Below are positions 7,657-13,207 of a stretch of DNA of 15,994 bases, piece by piece. The first letter of the stretch is position 1; each line of letters opens with the position of its first letter. Made by a program: the position numbers and the translations under genes. Below the pieces are notes generated by a model. It ran no database searches, was not told the origin of the DNA, and worked only from the letters and a program-made list of their open reading frames with translations. Origin of the DNA: Bacteroidetes bacterium UBA3022 (GTDB lineage Bacteria; Bacteroidota; Bacteroidia; Chitinophagales; BACL12); contig DDYY01000041.1 of the NCBI GenBank assembly GCA_002346225.1, positions 1-15,994 of the forward strand, read 5' to 3'.

Positions 7657-8445
7657 TTAATCATAGGTACTGATATGATTTTGGATGCTTTTATCCAGCT
7701 GTTCTGCATCACCTAAAAGTGCTTTGTATTCTCCCAAAATACCGATTACATTCCGGGATTTGAATTTTAGCATATTGATGATGAAGTAGTTGTTTTTGTA
7801 ATCTTCCAAAGATTTACCGGAAAATGAGAATTCACTATTGCCCGGCAAAGCATTTAGATATGCTTGCAACTCCGCATCTATATTAGATAACTCGAAAGTT
7901 ACCTCCGGCAAGAAATCATAGCTGAGTAAGTATGGAGCAAAGTTGTTTCTGGAATATTCTCTGAGGGACGATTGCCAGCCATTCAAGTCGGTATTGTAAT
8001 AGGCAACAATACTATCTGCTAAGCGCTTATTGCGTATGAGCTTTATGACCCCATTATTTTGAAGATTATTGAAAGTGGTAGTGTTCAGCGTGATTTCATC
8101 CACCTGCATGATCATCTCGTAGTGCTGCATGAATTCTTCTTTCGTACCCTCTCTTTTATCCGATAGAATTTCAAGACAATGAATAAATCCTGTCAGCATA
8201 GCCCTTTTGCGATCCATGCGCAACTGGATATTTTCCATGTCTGAGTGCAAATCGCGTTGCAGGCTTTTCAGTAAGATTATCTCTTCCTGCTGGTCCTTGC
8301 GCCTGTCATTCCAGTTGTTTATTTGTACGGCAATAAGAATACCGATAACTACCAGAATAATTTCACCAATGGCATATATCAGGTATTTGTTGAATTTGTT
8401 TTGGGACAGTAATTGCTGTCTTATTTTCCGGAAGAATTTTAACAT
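7657..8445 (-). CDS. DUF6090 family membrane protein
   Basis: A 262-residue protein with one N-terminal membrane helix (about residues 21-44, YLIYAIGEIILVVIGILIAVQINNW), preceded by a basic stretch (MLKFFRKIRQQLLSQNKF) and followed by NDRRKDQQEE. This N-terminal signature is the hallmark of the Bacteroidota-specific DUF6090 family, which I recognise with good confidence. The remaining roughly 215 residues are a soluble, mostly helical domain with a coiled-coil-like stretch (about 48-85) and NTTTFNNLQNNGVIKLIRNKRLADSIVAYY near 122-150. Function is unknown for the family; the single helix suggests inner-membrane anchoring. It appears monocistronic, with 114 nt upstream before the next gene ends. 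Composition is AT-rich relative to its neighbours. Confidence 0.88.
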   Translation of the reverse strand: MLKFFRKIRQQLLSQNKFNKYLIYAIGEIILVVIGILIAVQINNWNDRRKDQQEEIILLKSLQRDLHSDMENIQLRMDRKRAMLTGFIHCLEILSDKREGTKEEFMQHYEMIMQVDEITLNTTTFNNLQNNGVIKLIRNKRLADSIVAYYNTDLNGWQSSLREYSRNNFAPYLLSYDFLPEVTFELSNIDAELQAYLNALPGNSEFSFSGKSLEDYKNNYFIINMLKFKSRNVIGILGEYKALLGDAEQLDKSIQNHISTYD

Positions 8446-8559
8446 GGGCAGGGCTTTGGCAGATGGAAAAAGTAACGGTTGATTTTATGTAATAGCTACA
8501 TGTTAAAGTTAGTATTATCCTGATGAGGATTTATAGGTACTGTTGAGTTTCCCCATTCT

Positions 8560-9051
8560 TCACTGCGTGTTGATGAAAGTATCTTCAAAAATCTTGGTCC
8601 ATACTCCGTTTATCCGTTGCTCGCCATATTCCCGAAAGCCACCATCCGGAGTGCTGCCGAAAATGAATCTGGTATTTTCATCTTTCATCACCATGAATTG
8701 CCCGTCCCTGTATTCAGCTGGATATCTGGCTGCACCCTTTTGGGAAAAGCGATGGTAGTAGTATTGCTCATCCTGTTCATCGTAGTAAATGATTGTATGC
8801 AGCTGTAAGAATGCTGTGTTCAACTCAATCACCAGAATGCCGGTATCCAGATCGTACTGGATGTTTTCGTATGCAGCTCCTTCCCGGGTGAGCATCCCAT
8901 TTTCATATATCCTGGATGTGCCCACCCATTCACCGGTCATGAATTGGAGCTGTTCCATCTTTTCCTGCTGCAGCTGCTGGCTGAATGCGCCCAGAGGAGC
9001 AAAGCACAGAACAGCCTGAAAAAAGTACTTATGTACGAATGATATTTTCAT
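8560..9051 (-). CDS. Small secreted protein, calycin/DUF1579-like
   Basis: A 163-residue protein with a signal peptide (about residues 1-24, cleavage after GAFS). The mature domain opens with MEQLQFMTGEWVGTSRIYENG, the L-xx-L-xx-hxGxWxG pattern shared by DUF1579-type and other small calycin/lipocalin-like beta barrels. Alternating strands follow (LDTGILVIELNTAFLQLHTIIYYDE, QYYYHRFSQKG, FMVMKDENTRFIFGS). In that fold a short barrel binds a hydrophobic or heme-like ligand; no binding residues can be assigned here. It is minus strand, 149 nt after the GyrI-like gene and 114 nt before the DUF6090 gene. Family placement is tentative; the secreted beta-rich nature is clear. Confidence 0.75.
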   Translation of the reverse strand: MKISFVHKYFFQAVLCFAPLGAFSQQLQQEKMEQLQFMTGEWVGTSRIYENGMLTREGAAYENIQYDLDTGILVIELNTAFLQLHTIIYYDEQDEQYYYHRFSQKGAARYPAEYRDGQFMVMKDENTRFIFGSTPDGGFREYGEQRINGVWTKIFEDTFINTQ

Positions 9052-9200
9052 ATGGTCGTTTGGTTTCGACTATTACTTGTGGGTCACTCCTGTGAGTTAT
9101 CCATTTATGGTACATCGTTATTGCTGTCCGCTGCAACTTTAAAAATACGAAAGCTAATGAGATATCGGTGGAGCTGCCATCAGACGGGCTTCTCAGGCCG

Positions 9201-9704
9201 TCAGGAATGGTCGGTTTTGTCCGGGGCAGCTTTTGCTTTGATGGGTATCCAGATTTCTTCCTCCGATGCCGGGTCATTATTCCGGTACTTTTCACCCAGT
9301 ATCTCAAAGTGGGGCCTGTGGTCCAGTTCAAATGTGGAGGGAGGTAGCCAAGTGCCGAAAATGTATTGAAACAGGGAATTATCGGAAGACAATCCCTTAT
9401 GAGCAAAAACCGCATAGAGTCCGCCCGGCAGGTCGAAGGTTTCCATGTCGGTTGGAATATGCTCATAGTGTTGCACCTCCACTGCCGCCCATCTTTCGAA
9501 TGCAGTGGAGGGTTGGAAGTGCCGGAAATAATCTGGTGGATACACCGCCAGTGAAATCATATCAGTATTTACCGGATGCAGGATTTCTTTTCGCCTTGGA
9601 CTGAATGTCCGCCAAAGCTTCCCAATCCTGTAGTCTTCCAGGCTCATCGTCATGCGTTGTCCGACTAACTTTTTATCCTGAATGGATTTGATTACGGGCT
9701 CCAT
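9201..9704 (-). CDS. Stand-alone GyrI-like / AraC effector-binding domain protein
   Basis: A 167-residue single-domain protein matching the GyrI-like small-molecule-binding fold (bacterial transcription-activator effector-binding family). Diagnostic segments are the N-terminal EPVIKSIQDKKLVGQRMTMS; LWRTFSPRRKEI; the SLAVYPPDYF strand; FERWAAVEV; LPGGLYAVFAHKG; FQYIFGTWLPPSTFELDHRPHFEILGEKY; and EEEIWIPIKAK, which closes the domain. No DNA-binding helix-turn-helix is fused, so it is more likely a ligand-binding or small-molecule-hydrolase-type stand-alone than a transcription factor by itself. Its ATG lies 13 nt inside the end of the WD40 gene, so the two are probably translated together. It has no signal peptide, whereas its partner was apparently a lipoprotein. 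Confidence 0.9.
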   Translation of the reverse strand: MEPVIKSIQDKKLVGQRMTMSLEDYRIGKLWRTFSPRRKEILHPVNTDMISLAVYPPDYFRHFQPSTAFERWAAVEVQHYEHIPTDMETFDLPGGLYAVFAHKGLSSDNSLFQYIFGTWLPPSTFELDHRPHFEILGEKYRNNDPASEEEIWIPIKAKAAPDKTDHS

Positions 9705-10576
9705 GCGCTTCCATATTTCAATTGCTTCATAGGCTGCAGGTCTTGATTCCAGAACTGGATATTCCCCTGTTCATCTGTTGTAACCAATCTGCTACCGTCT
9801 GTATTCCAGTCTATTCCCCAAAGCAGGTTTTCGCTGCTTTTTTCGTTGACCAGTTCACCCTCTTTATTCCATAGTCTGAGCTTTTCGCTGGCAGTGGCTA
9901 ATAGTGCACCATCACCCGACCACTTTAAGTTTCTTATTTCAGCTTTGCTTTCATCAATGGTTTTTATTTTTTCACCATCGTAGGTCCAGTATTGCAACGA
10001 TGGCGGATAGTGCTGTATGAAATCCCCATAGTCACCTGTGGCGAAAATGGCCCCGTTGGGATTCCAGGCTACAGAAAGCATGAGCACTTCTTCCTTCCTG
10101 TCCTCGAAATGTTGCAGGCTGTCCGTTGCAAAATCATACAGCGAAATGCTTTCACCCACTACGACGACTGTATTTTCTTTAGGATGCCAATCTAAACCCA
10201 TAAGGCCTTTTTGTCCGGTGTCTATTTTCCTCAGGAATGCTCCTGTTGCATCAAAGAAGGTAAGGAATCCTTCATTGTCGCCATCGGCCAATAGGTCTCC
10301 GGTAGCGTTCCACGCGATTGCCCTTGCGCCATCGTTGGTGATGCTGTCGAGTTCAATTATTTTGTTGTTATCCAAATGGAGAATAGCCGGTTTCGATTTG
10401 CCGTCCTGCACAGCTATGGCCACTCTGTTATCTGTAGGATGCCATTTGGCTTTGGTGATGGTTCCCAGGTAAGGCAGGCTCGTTAACTCCTGAAAGCTTT
10501 CTGTAGATAACACCTTAAGAAACGAGTCATTGGAACCACCTACCACAATTTGGTCTTTAGTGGGATGCCAATCCAC
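9692..10576 (-). CDS. WD40-repeat propeller protein, N-terminus cut off by an in-frame stop
   Basis: An open frame of 294 codons beginning at a GTG (10576). It consists of seven WD40-like repeats of about 38-50 residues, each opening with a W-containing strand: SVDWHP, ITKAKWHP, ARAIAWN, LMGLDWHP, MLSVAWNP, IRNLKWSG and LLWGIDWN. Seven copies fit a closed seven-bladed propeller, usually a protein-interaction platform. The GTG is inside blade 1, and the frame continues upstream through a single TAG into a lipoprotein signal peptide starting at ATG 10687. The natural protein was therefore about 331 residues. As it stands the gene would make a leaderless propeller or nothing. The 3' end overlaps the GyrI-like gene by 13 nt. 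Nonsense mutation, readthrough and sequencing error are all possible. Confidence 0.8.
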   Translation of the reverse strand: MDWHPTKDQIVVGGSNDSFLKVLSTESFQELTSLPYLGTITKAKWHPTDNRVAIAVQDGKSKPAILHLDNNKIIELDSITNDGARAIAWNATGDLLADGDNEGFLTFFDATGAFLRKIDTGQKGLMGLDWHPKENTVVVVGESISLYDFATDSLQHFEDRKEEVLMLSVAWNPNGAIFATGDYGDFIQHYPPSLQYWTYDGEKIKTIDESKAEIRNLKWSGDGALLATASEKLRLWNKEGELVNEKSSENLLWGIDWNTDGSRLVTTDEQGNIQFWNQDLQPMKQLKYGSAWSP

Positions 10577-10579
10577 CGA

Positions 10580-10687
10580 CTAAAAAAACCACGACACCTC
10601 CTTTTCCGACTCTTGCAGGACTGCATTTTGAGTTGGCTTACAAGCGAAAAATGGGCTGAAGATTATTAGGGTGAGGAGTAGGCGCAT
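10580..10687 (-). pseudogene. Severed lipoprotein signal peptide of the WD40 protein
   Basis: From ATG 10687 the minus strand encodes MRLLLTLIIFSPFFAC, a typical lipoprotein signal with lipobox PFFAC (Cys16). It is followed by a short polar linker ending EVSWFF and then TAG (10582-10580). The next codons, TCG GTG GAT TGG, are in the same frame and begin WD40 blade 1. The stop sits at the end of a T7 tract. A change of TGG to TAG would restore W-S-V-D-W, matching the W-G-I-D-W opening of blade 7. Confidence 0.7.
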
Positions 10688-10772
10688 TGGTTTTGTTGGG
10701 TTACTTCCGAGCGGGTAATAGGCAGTTGTGCTCTTAAAGATTTTGTATGCTAATAGTTTGAATTGATAAACC

Positions 10773-12458
10773 TTATTCTTTTACTACTTTAAGCACTCCC
10801 TTTTTAGCCCCCATGCTTACTTCTATATAATACAAACCTACCGCTCCTGGTATGTTAAGTTCTAAAAAATTTGAATTAACAAACGATTTCTTCATTATAG
10901 TTTGTCCGAGTTGATTCTTAACTAATACATCTACTTCTTCATATTTTGAGCCTAAGTCAATATTCAAGGCATCTGTGGTGGGATTTGGGAATGCTCTTAG
11001 GCTATTCTCAAAACTATGTTCCCCTATATCTACACTTGCAGAACCCAGTTTGAGAATGAAAATATCATTGGATCCTGTGCTCGTTAGGTTATAAGTTCCC
11101 GGGCCCGGGTCAAAATCAACAGTCTCCTTAAAAACACCAGCTGTGTATACGTTACCGGCGTTATCTGCGGATATGAATCTGCCATAATCGCTAGAAGCCC
11201 CCCCTAAACTTTTTACCCAAACGAAATTTCCAGCTGAGTCCAGTTTTAATATGAAAATATCAGACCCACCATTATTGGAAACAGTGTTTGATAGATCTCC
11301 TGGATCAAAATCGACAGTACCCTTAAAGGAGCCGGTTGTATAAACATTGTTAGAGTCGTCTATGGCAAAATCATATCCTATATCAAAGTCATACCCTCCA
11401 ATACTTTTAACCCAGACAAAATCACCTTCAGCACTAAGCTTTAAAATAAAAACATCATATCCGCTATTGGATACGAAGTTGATTTCGGGACCTGGATCAA
11501 AATCTGCACCCATCGCACACATACCTGTTGTATAAACATTGCCATTATTGTCTACTGCAATGGAGGTGCCAAAATCATCATACATCCCACCAAAACTTCC
11601 ACCCCATAGGTAATTGCCAGATTCGTCCATTTTAGATATATAGAAATCTTCTATTCCTTCACTCGTAAAATCGGCTGAGCCACCCCCTGGATCCAAGTCA
11701 ATAGTTCCCGTAAAGCCGCCAATAGTGTGCACATTCCCTAATGCGTCTACTGCAATACAATTGATATATTGAATGCCTCCACCACCCATGCTTTTAGCCC
11801 AAATAAAGTTCCCCGCTGAATCCAGTTTTGTGATGAAAATATCTGTTGAGCCCAGGCTCGTTAAATTGCTTGTATCCGGTCCAGGGTCAAAGTCAGCTGT
11901 TTCCCAGTAGTCGCCCGATGCGTATACATTACCAGCGCTGTCCAGGCCAATGGATTTGCTGGTTACAATGCTAATCCCACCCATGCTTTTTACCCAAATG
12001 AAATTGCCCGCTGAATCCAATTTCAAGACAAAAGCATCAGACGCTCCTACATTAACTAAATTGCTTGTTCCGACACCTGGGTCAAAGTCAACGCTCCCGG
12101 AGAAATGACCCAAAATATGCAGGTTTCCAAATTTGTCAACAGCAATGGAAGAACCAATATCATAATCTGCCCCACCAATTCTTTTAGCCCAAATGAAATT
12201 ACCTGCTGCGTTCAGTTTTGAGATAAAAAAATCATACTCCCCCTCACTTGTTAAATTGCTAATTCCTACCCCAGGGTCTAAGTCTATTGTTCCCTCAAAA
12301 TTGCCGATAGTGTAGATGTTGCCGAAGCTGTCTACAACCATAGAAGCAACAACTTCAGTTTGAACCGTACCCATTATTCTAGCCCATTGATAGTTTTGAG
12401 CATTACTAGAGAACAGTATGCTAAATAGTGCAAGTATAATTACGGTTGTTTTCTTCAT
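10773..12458 (-). CDS. Secreted SBBP-repeat beta-propeller protein with T9SS C-terminal sorting domain
   Basis: A 561-residue exported protein. Signal peptide 1-20 (cleavage after SSNA). Residues about 22-474 are seven tandem SBBP (beta-propeller) repeats of 64-65 residues. Each carries a GNVYTxG-type strand, a D[F/L]DPG turn (residues 59, 124, 189, 254, 319, 383 and 448), an FILKLDSAGNFIW strand and a closing VKSMGG. The last repeat lacks the W-V-K-S-x-G-G strand, and the mature N-terminus supplies it as NYQWARIMG, so the ring closes Velcro-style. Residues about 488-561 are a type IX secretion (Por) sorting domain: FPNPTTDALNI, VKNQLGQTI, GLYYIEV and KKGVLKVVKE. It is expected to be exported through T9SS and attached to or released from the surface. 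Function is unknown. It is AT-rich. Confidence 0.92.
   Translation of the reverse strand: MKKTTVIILALFSILFSSNAQNYQWARIMGTVQTEVVASMVVDSFGNIYTIGNFEGTIDLDPGVGISNLTSEGEYDFFISKLNAAGNFIWAKRIGGADYDIGSSIAVDKFGNLHILGHFSGSVDFDPGVGTSNLVNVGASDAFVLKLDSAGNFIWVKSMGGISIVTSKSIGLDSAGNVYASGDYWETADFDPGPDTSNLTSLGSTDIFITKLDSAGNFIWAKSMGGGGIQYINCIAVDALGNVHTIGGFTGTIDLDPGGGSADFTSEGIEDFYISKMDESGNYLWGGSFGGMYDDFGTSIAVDNNGNVYTTGMCAMGADFDPGPEINFVSNSGYDVFILKLSAEGDFVWVKSIGGYDFDIGYDFAIDDSNNVYTTGSFKGTVDFDPGDLSNTVSNNGGSDIFILKLDSAGNFVWVKSLGGASSDYGRFISADNAGNVYTAGVFKETVDFDPGPGTYNLTSTGSNDIFILKLGSASVDIGEHSFENSLRAFPNPTTDALNIDLGSKYEEVDVLVKNQLGQTIMKKSFVNSNFLELNIPGAVGLYYIEVSMGAKKGVLKVVKE
11037..12395 (-). repeat. Seven tandem coding repeats of about 195 bp (SBBP blades)
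   Basis: The DNA coding for the propeller is a tandem repeat of about 195 bp, seen on the plus strand as recurring blocks resembling CCxGGGTCAAAATC and AAATTxCCxGCTGAxTCCA. Unit spacing measured from the DxDPG codons is 195, 195, 195, 195, 192 and 195 nt. Units are diverged at the nucleotide level, most similar in the LDSAGNF segments of repeats 2, 3, 6 and 7. It could support unequal recombination but looks functionally maintained. Confidence 0.85.
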
Positions 12459-12500
12459 GAATCTGGGTTTATGTCATTTCTAAGTTTAACAATAAGAGTT

Positions 12501-12630
12501 TGCTAACGGTTTGCATATGGCTTTTGACGGTTTCGCAGCACTTTCTTGTCCTCCGAAACCCAAGCTTGCTAAGAAGGGAAAACCTTGCTGGTAGCCGTCC
12601 ACCCGACTTATGCTATATGCTTTGTTGTAC
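12501..12630 (-). other. attC-like folded site (putative integron cassette recombination site)
   Basis: Read on the minus strand: inverse core GTACAAC (12630-12624), 3-nt spacer, arm GCATATAGC (12620-12612), a structured apex, arm GCCATATGC (12521-12513), 5-nt spacer, core GTTAGCA (12507-12501). The arms pair over 9 bp with one wobble. The apex holds GACGG/CCGTC (12526-12530 with 12595-12599), the competing GGTTTCG/CGAAACC (12529-12535 with 12554-12560), and GCTA/TAGC (12568-12571 with 12592-12595). The layout and 130-nt length fit attC (57-141 nt); the AAC and GTT ends are right, but the outer core bases deviate from RYYYAAC/GTTRRRY. No integrase gene is in the window. Another kind of structured repeat is possible. 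Confidence 0.5.
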
Positions 12631-13037
12631 ACTATGTTTTTTATTTTCTTCTGTCCCAGTAGGAGTACGGTTTTTTATTTTTCAGTTCTTTATTTCTCTG
12701 ATCCCAGTCAATTGAGTCGAAATAGTTTAACAATTCTTTGTGTCCTTCTTCATATTGTCCCTTAGGAGTTAGAAGGTATTTCAATAGTTCAGGAATGTCA
12801 TCTTTGGTGATGTCAAGTCGAAATAGTTCCTCTAAATAGTTGATTACATCCCTTGTTACAGACTGGTATTCACCATCTGACGAGTACTCATTATCTTCAT
12901 ATTGGTCTTCGTAAGGTATCCAATTGTCGTTTGCCCAATCAAAGATTTCTTCAGTCGACATTTTTCCTGTCTGCCAGTTGGTTAATTTTTCAATTATGTC
13001 TTGTCGCATCCAGGTTGTCATTTTACATAGTGTACAA
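12507..13037 (-). mobile_element. Putative 531-bp gene cassette carrying one small acidic ORF
   Basis: If the cores are real, the cassette runs from the TT of GTTGTAC (13037) to the G of GTTAGCA (12507). It holds one ORF in the attC orientation with minimal flanking DNA, as in integron cassettes. Its own 5' core (GTTGTAC) is exactly complementary to its own 3' inverse core (GTACAAC), as expected if both were joined in a circular form. Single cassette, no neighbouring attC recognised. Confidence 0.45.
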
Positions 13038-13038
13038 C
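12624..13038. repeat. Perfect 14-nt inverted repeat bracketing the small acidic ORF
   Basis: GTTGTACACTATGT occurs at 12624-12637 on the plus strand and, inverted, at 13025-13038. The arms begin 3 nt outside the stop codon and the start codon of the ORF at 12641-13021, so the gene is bracketed almost to the base. In the transcript the arms could pair as a panhandle. Confidence 0.9.
12641..13021 (-). CDS. Small acidic cytosolic protein, putative cassette cargo
   Basis: A 126-residue soluble protein with no signal peptide. It is strongly acidic in the middle (YEDQYEDNEYSSDGEY, about 37-52), with an N-terminal helix IIEKLTNWQTGKMSTEEIFDWAND, a helix VTRDVINYLEELFRLDITKDDIPELLKYLLTPKG, and a Lys-rich C-terminus. 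The L-xx-W-xx-G-x-x-x-x-E-E-h-x-x-W-A layout reminds me of small single-domain proteins found in immunity-type or accessory contexts, but this is from memory and not an assignment. It starts at ATG 13021, overlapping the TGA of a 40-codon ORF as ATGA. It is flanked by the 14-nt inverted repeat and followed by the attC-like site. AT-rich compared with the M61 peptidase gene next to it. Confidence 0.75.
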   Translation of the reverse strand: MTTWMRQDIIEKLTNWQTGKMSTEEIFDWANDNWIPYEDQYEDNEYSSDGEYQSVTRDVINYLEELFRLDITKDDIPELLKYLLTPKGQYEEGHKELLNYFDSIDWDQRNKELKNKKPYSYWDRRK

Positions 13039-13140
13039 TTCTTTATACCCTAACAAATCATTCAGGTAGCCCTCTAAAATAACTACAAAACCGCAAATAA
13101 TTCCCACGAAGTGAAATATATGCATGTGCATAAAGAGCAT
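13018..13140 (-). CDS. Possible 40-residue membrane peptide
   Basis: A small open frame from ATG 13140 to TGA 13018, overlapping the following ATG as ATGA. The product starts MLFMHMHIFHFVGIICGFVV, a plausible single membrane helix to about residue 22, followed by a polar tail ending HYVK. It lies 67 nt after the M61 peptidase stop. The tail is encoded across the 5' core of the putative cassette. It may be a chance frame in AT-rich DNA; the ATGA junction and helix are the only support. Confidence 0.3.
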   Translation of the reverse strand: MLFMHMHIFHFVGIICGFVVILEGYLNDLLGYKEVVHYVK

Positions 13141-13207
13141 GGAAGTGTTTACCGGAGCCCGGTAGCGCAGCATGATTTTGTTGCATTATTTGCGCAGGGG
13201 TCGAGCG

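Noticed and set aside
9029..9466. Minus-strand frame overlapping the gap between the GyrI-like and calycin-like genes
   Set aside because: Most of it is an out-of-frame shadow of the GyrI-like gene and the remainder has no start or domain support.
10695..10701. GTTGGGT on the plus strand, a perfect GTTRRRY core match
   Set aside because: It lies 8 nt before the WD40 signal-peptide ATG, with no paired arms or partner core at a suitable distance; a 7-nt degenerate match is expected by chance.
11037..12395. Regularly spaced repeats that could be mistaken for a CRISPR array or non-coding tandem repeat
   Set aside because: The unit is about 195 bp, keeps frame throughout and encodes the SBBP blade; units are diverged and there are no short identical repeats with unique spacers.
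10773..12458. SBBP gene as a second cassette downstream of the attC-like site
   Set aside because: Its 5' boundary would be GTTAGCA, but no matching inverse core (TGCTAAC) or folded arms were found after its stop codon at 10773.
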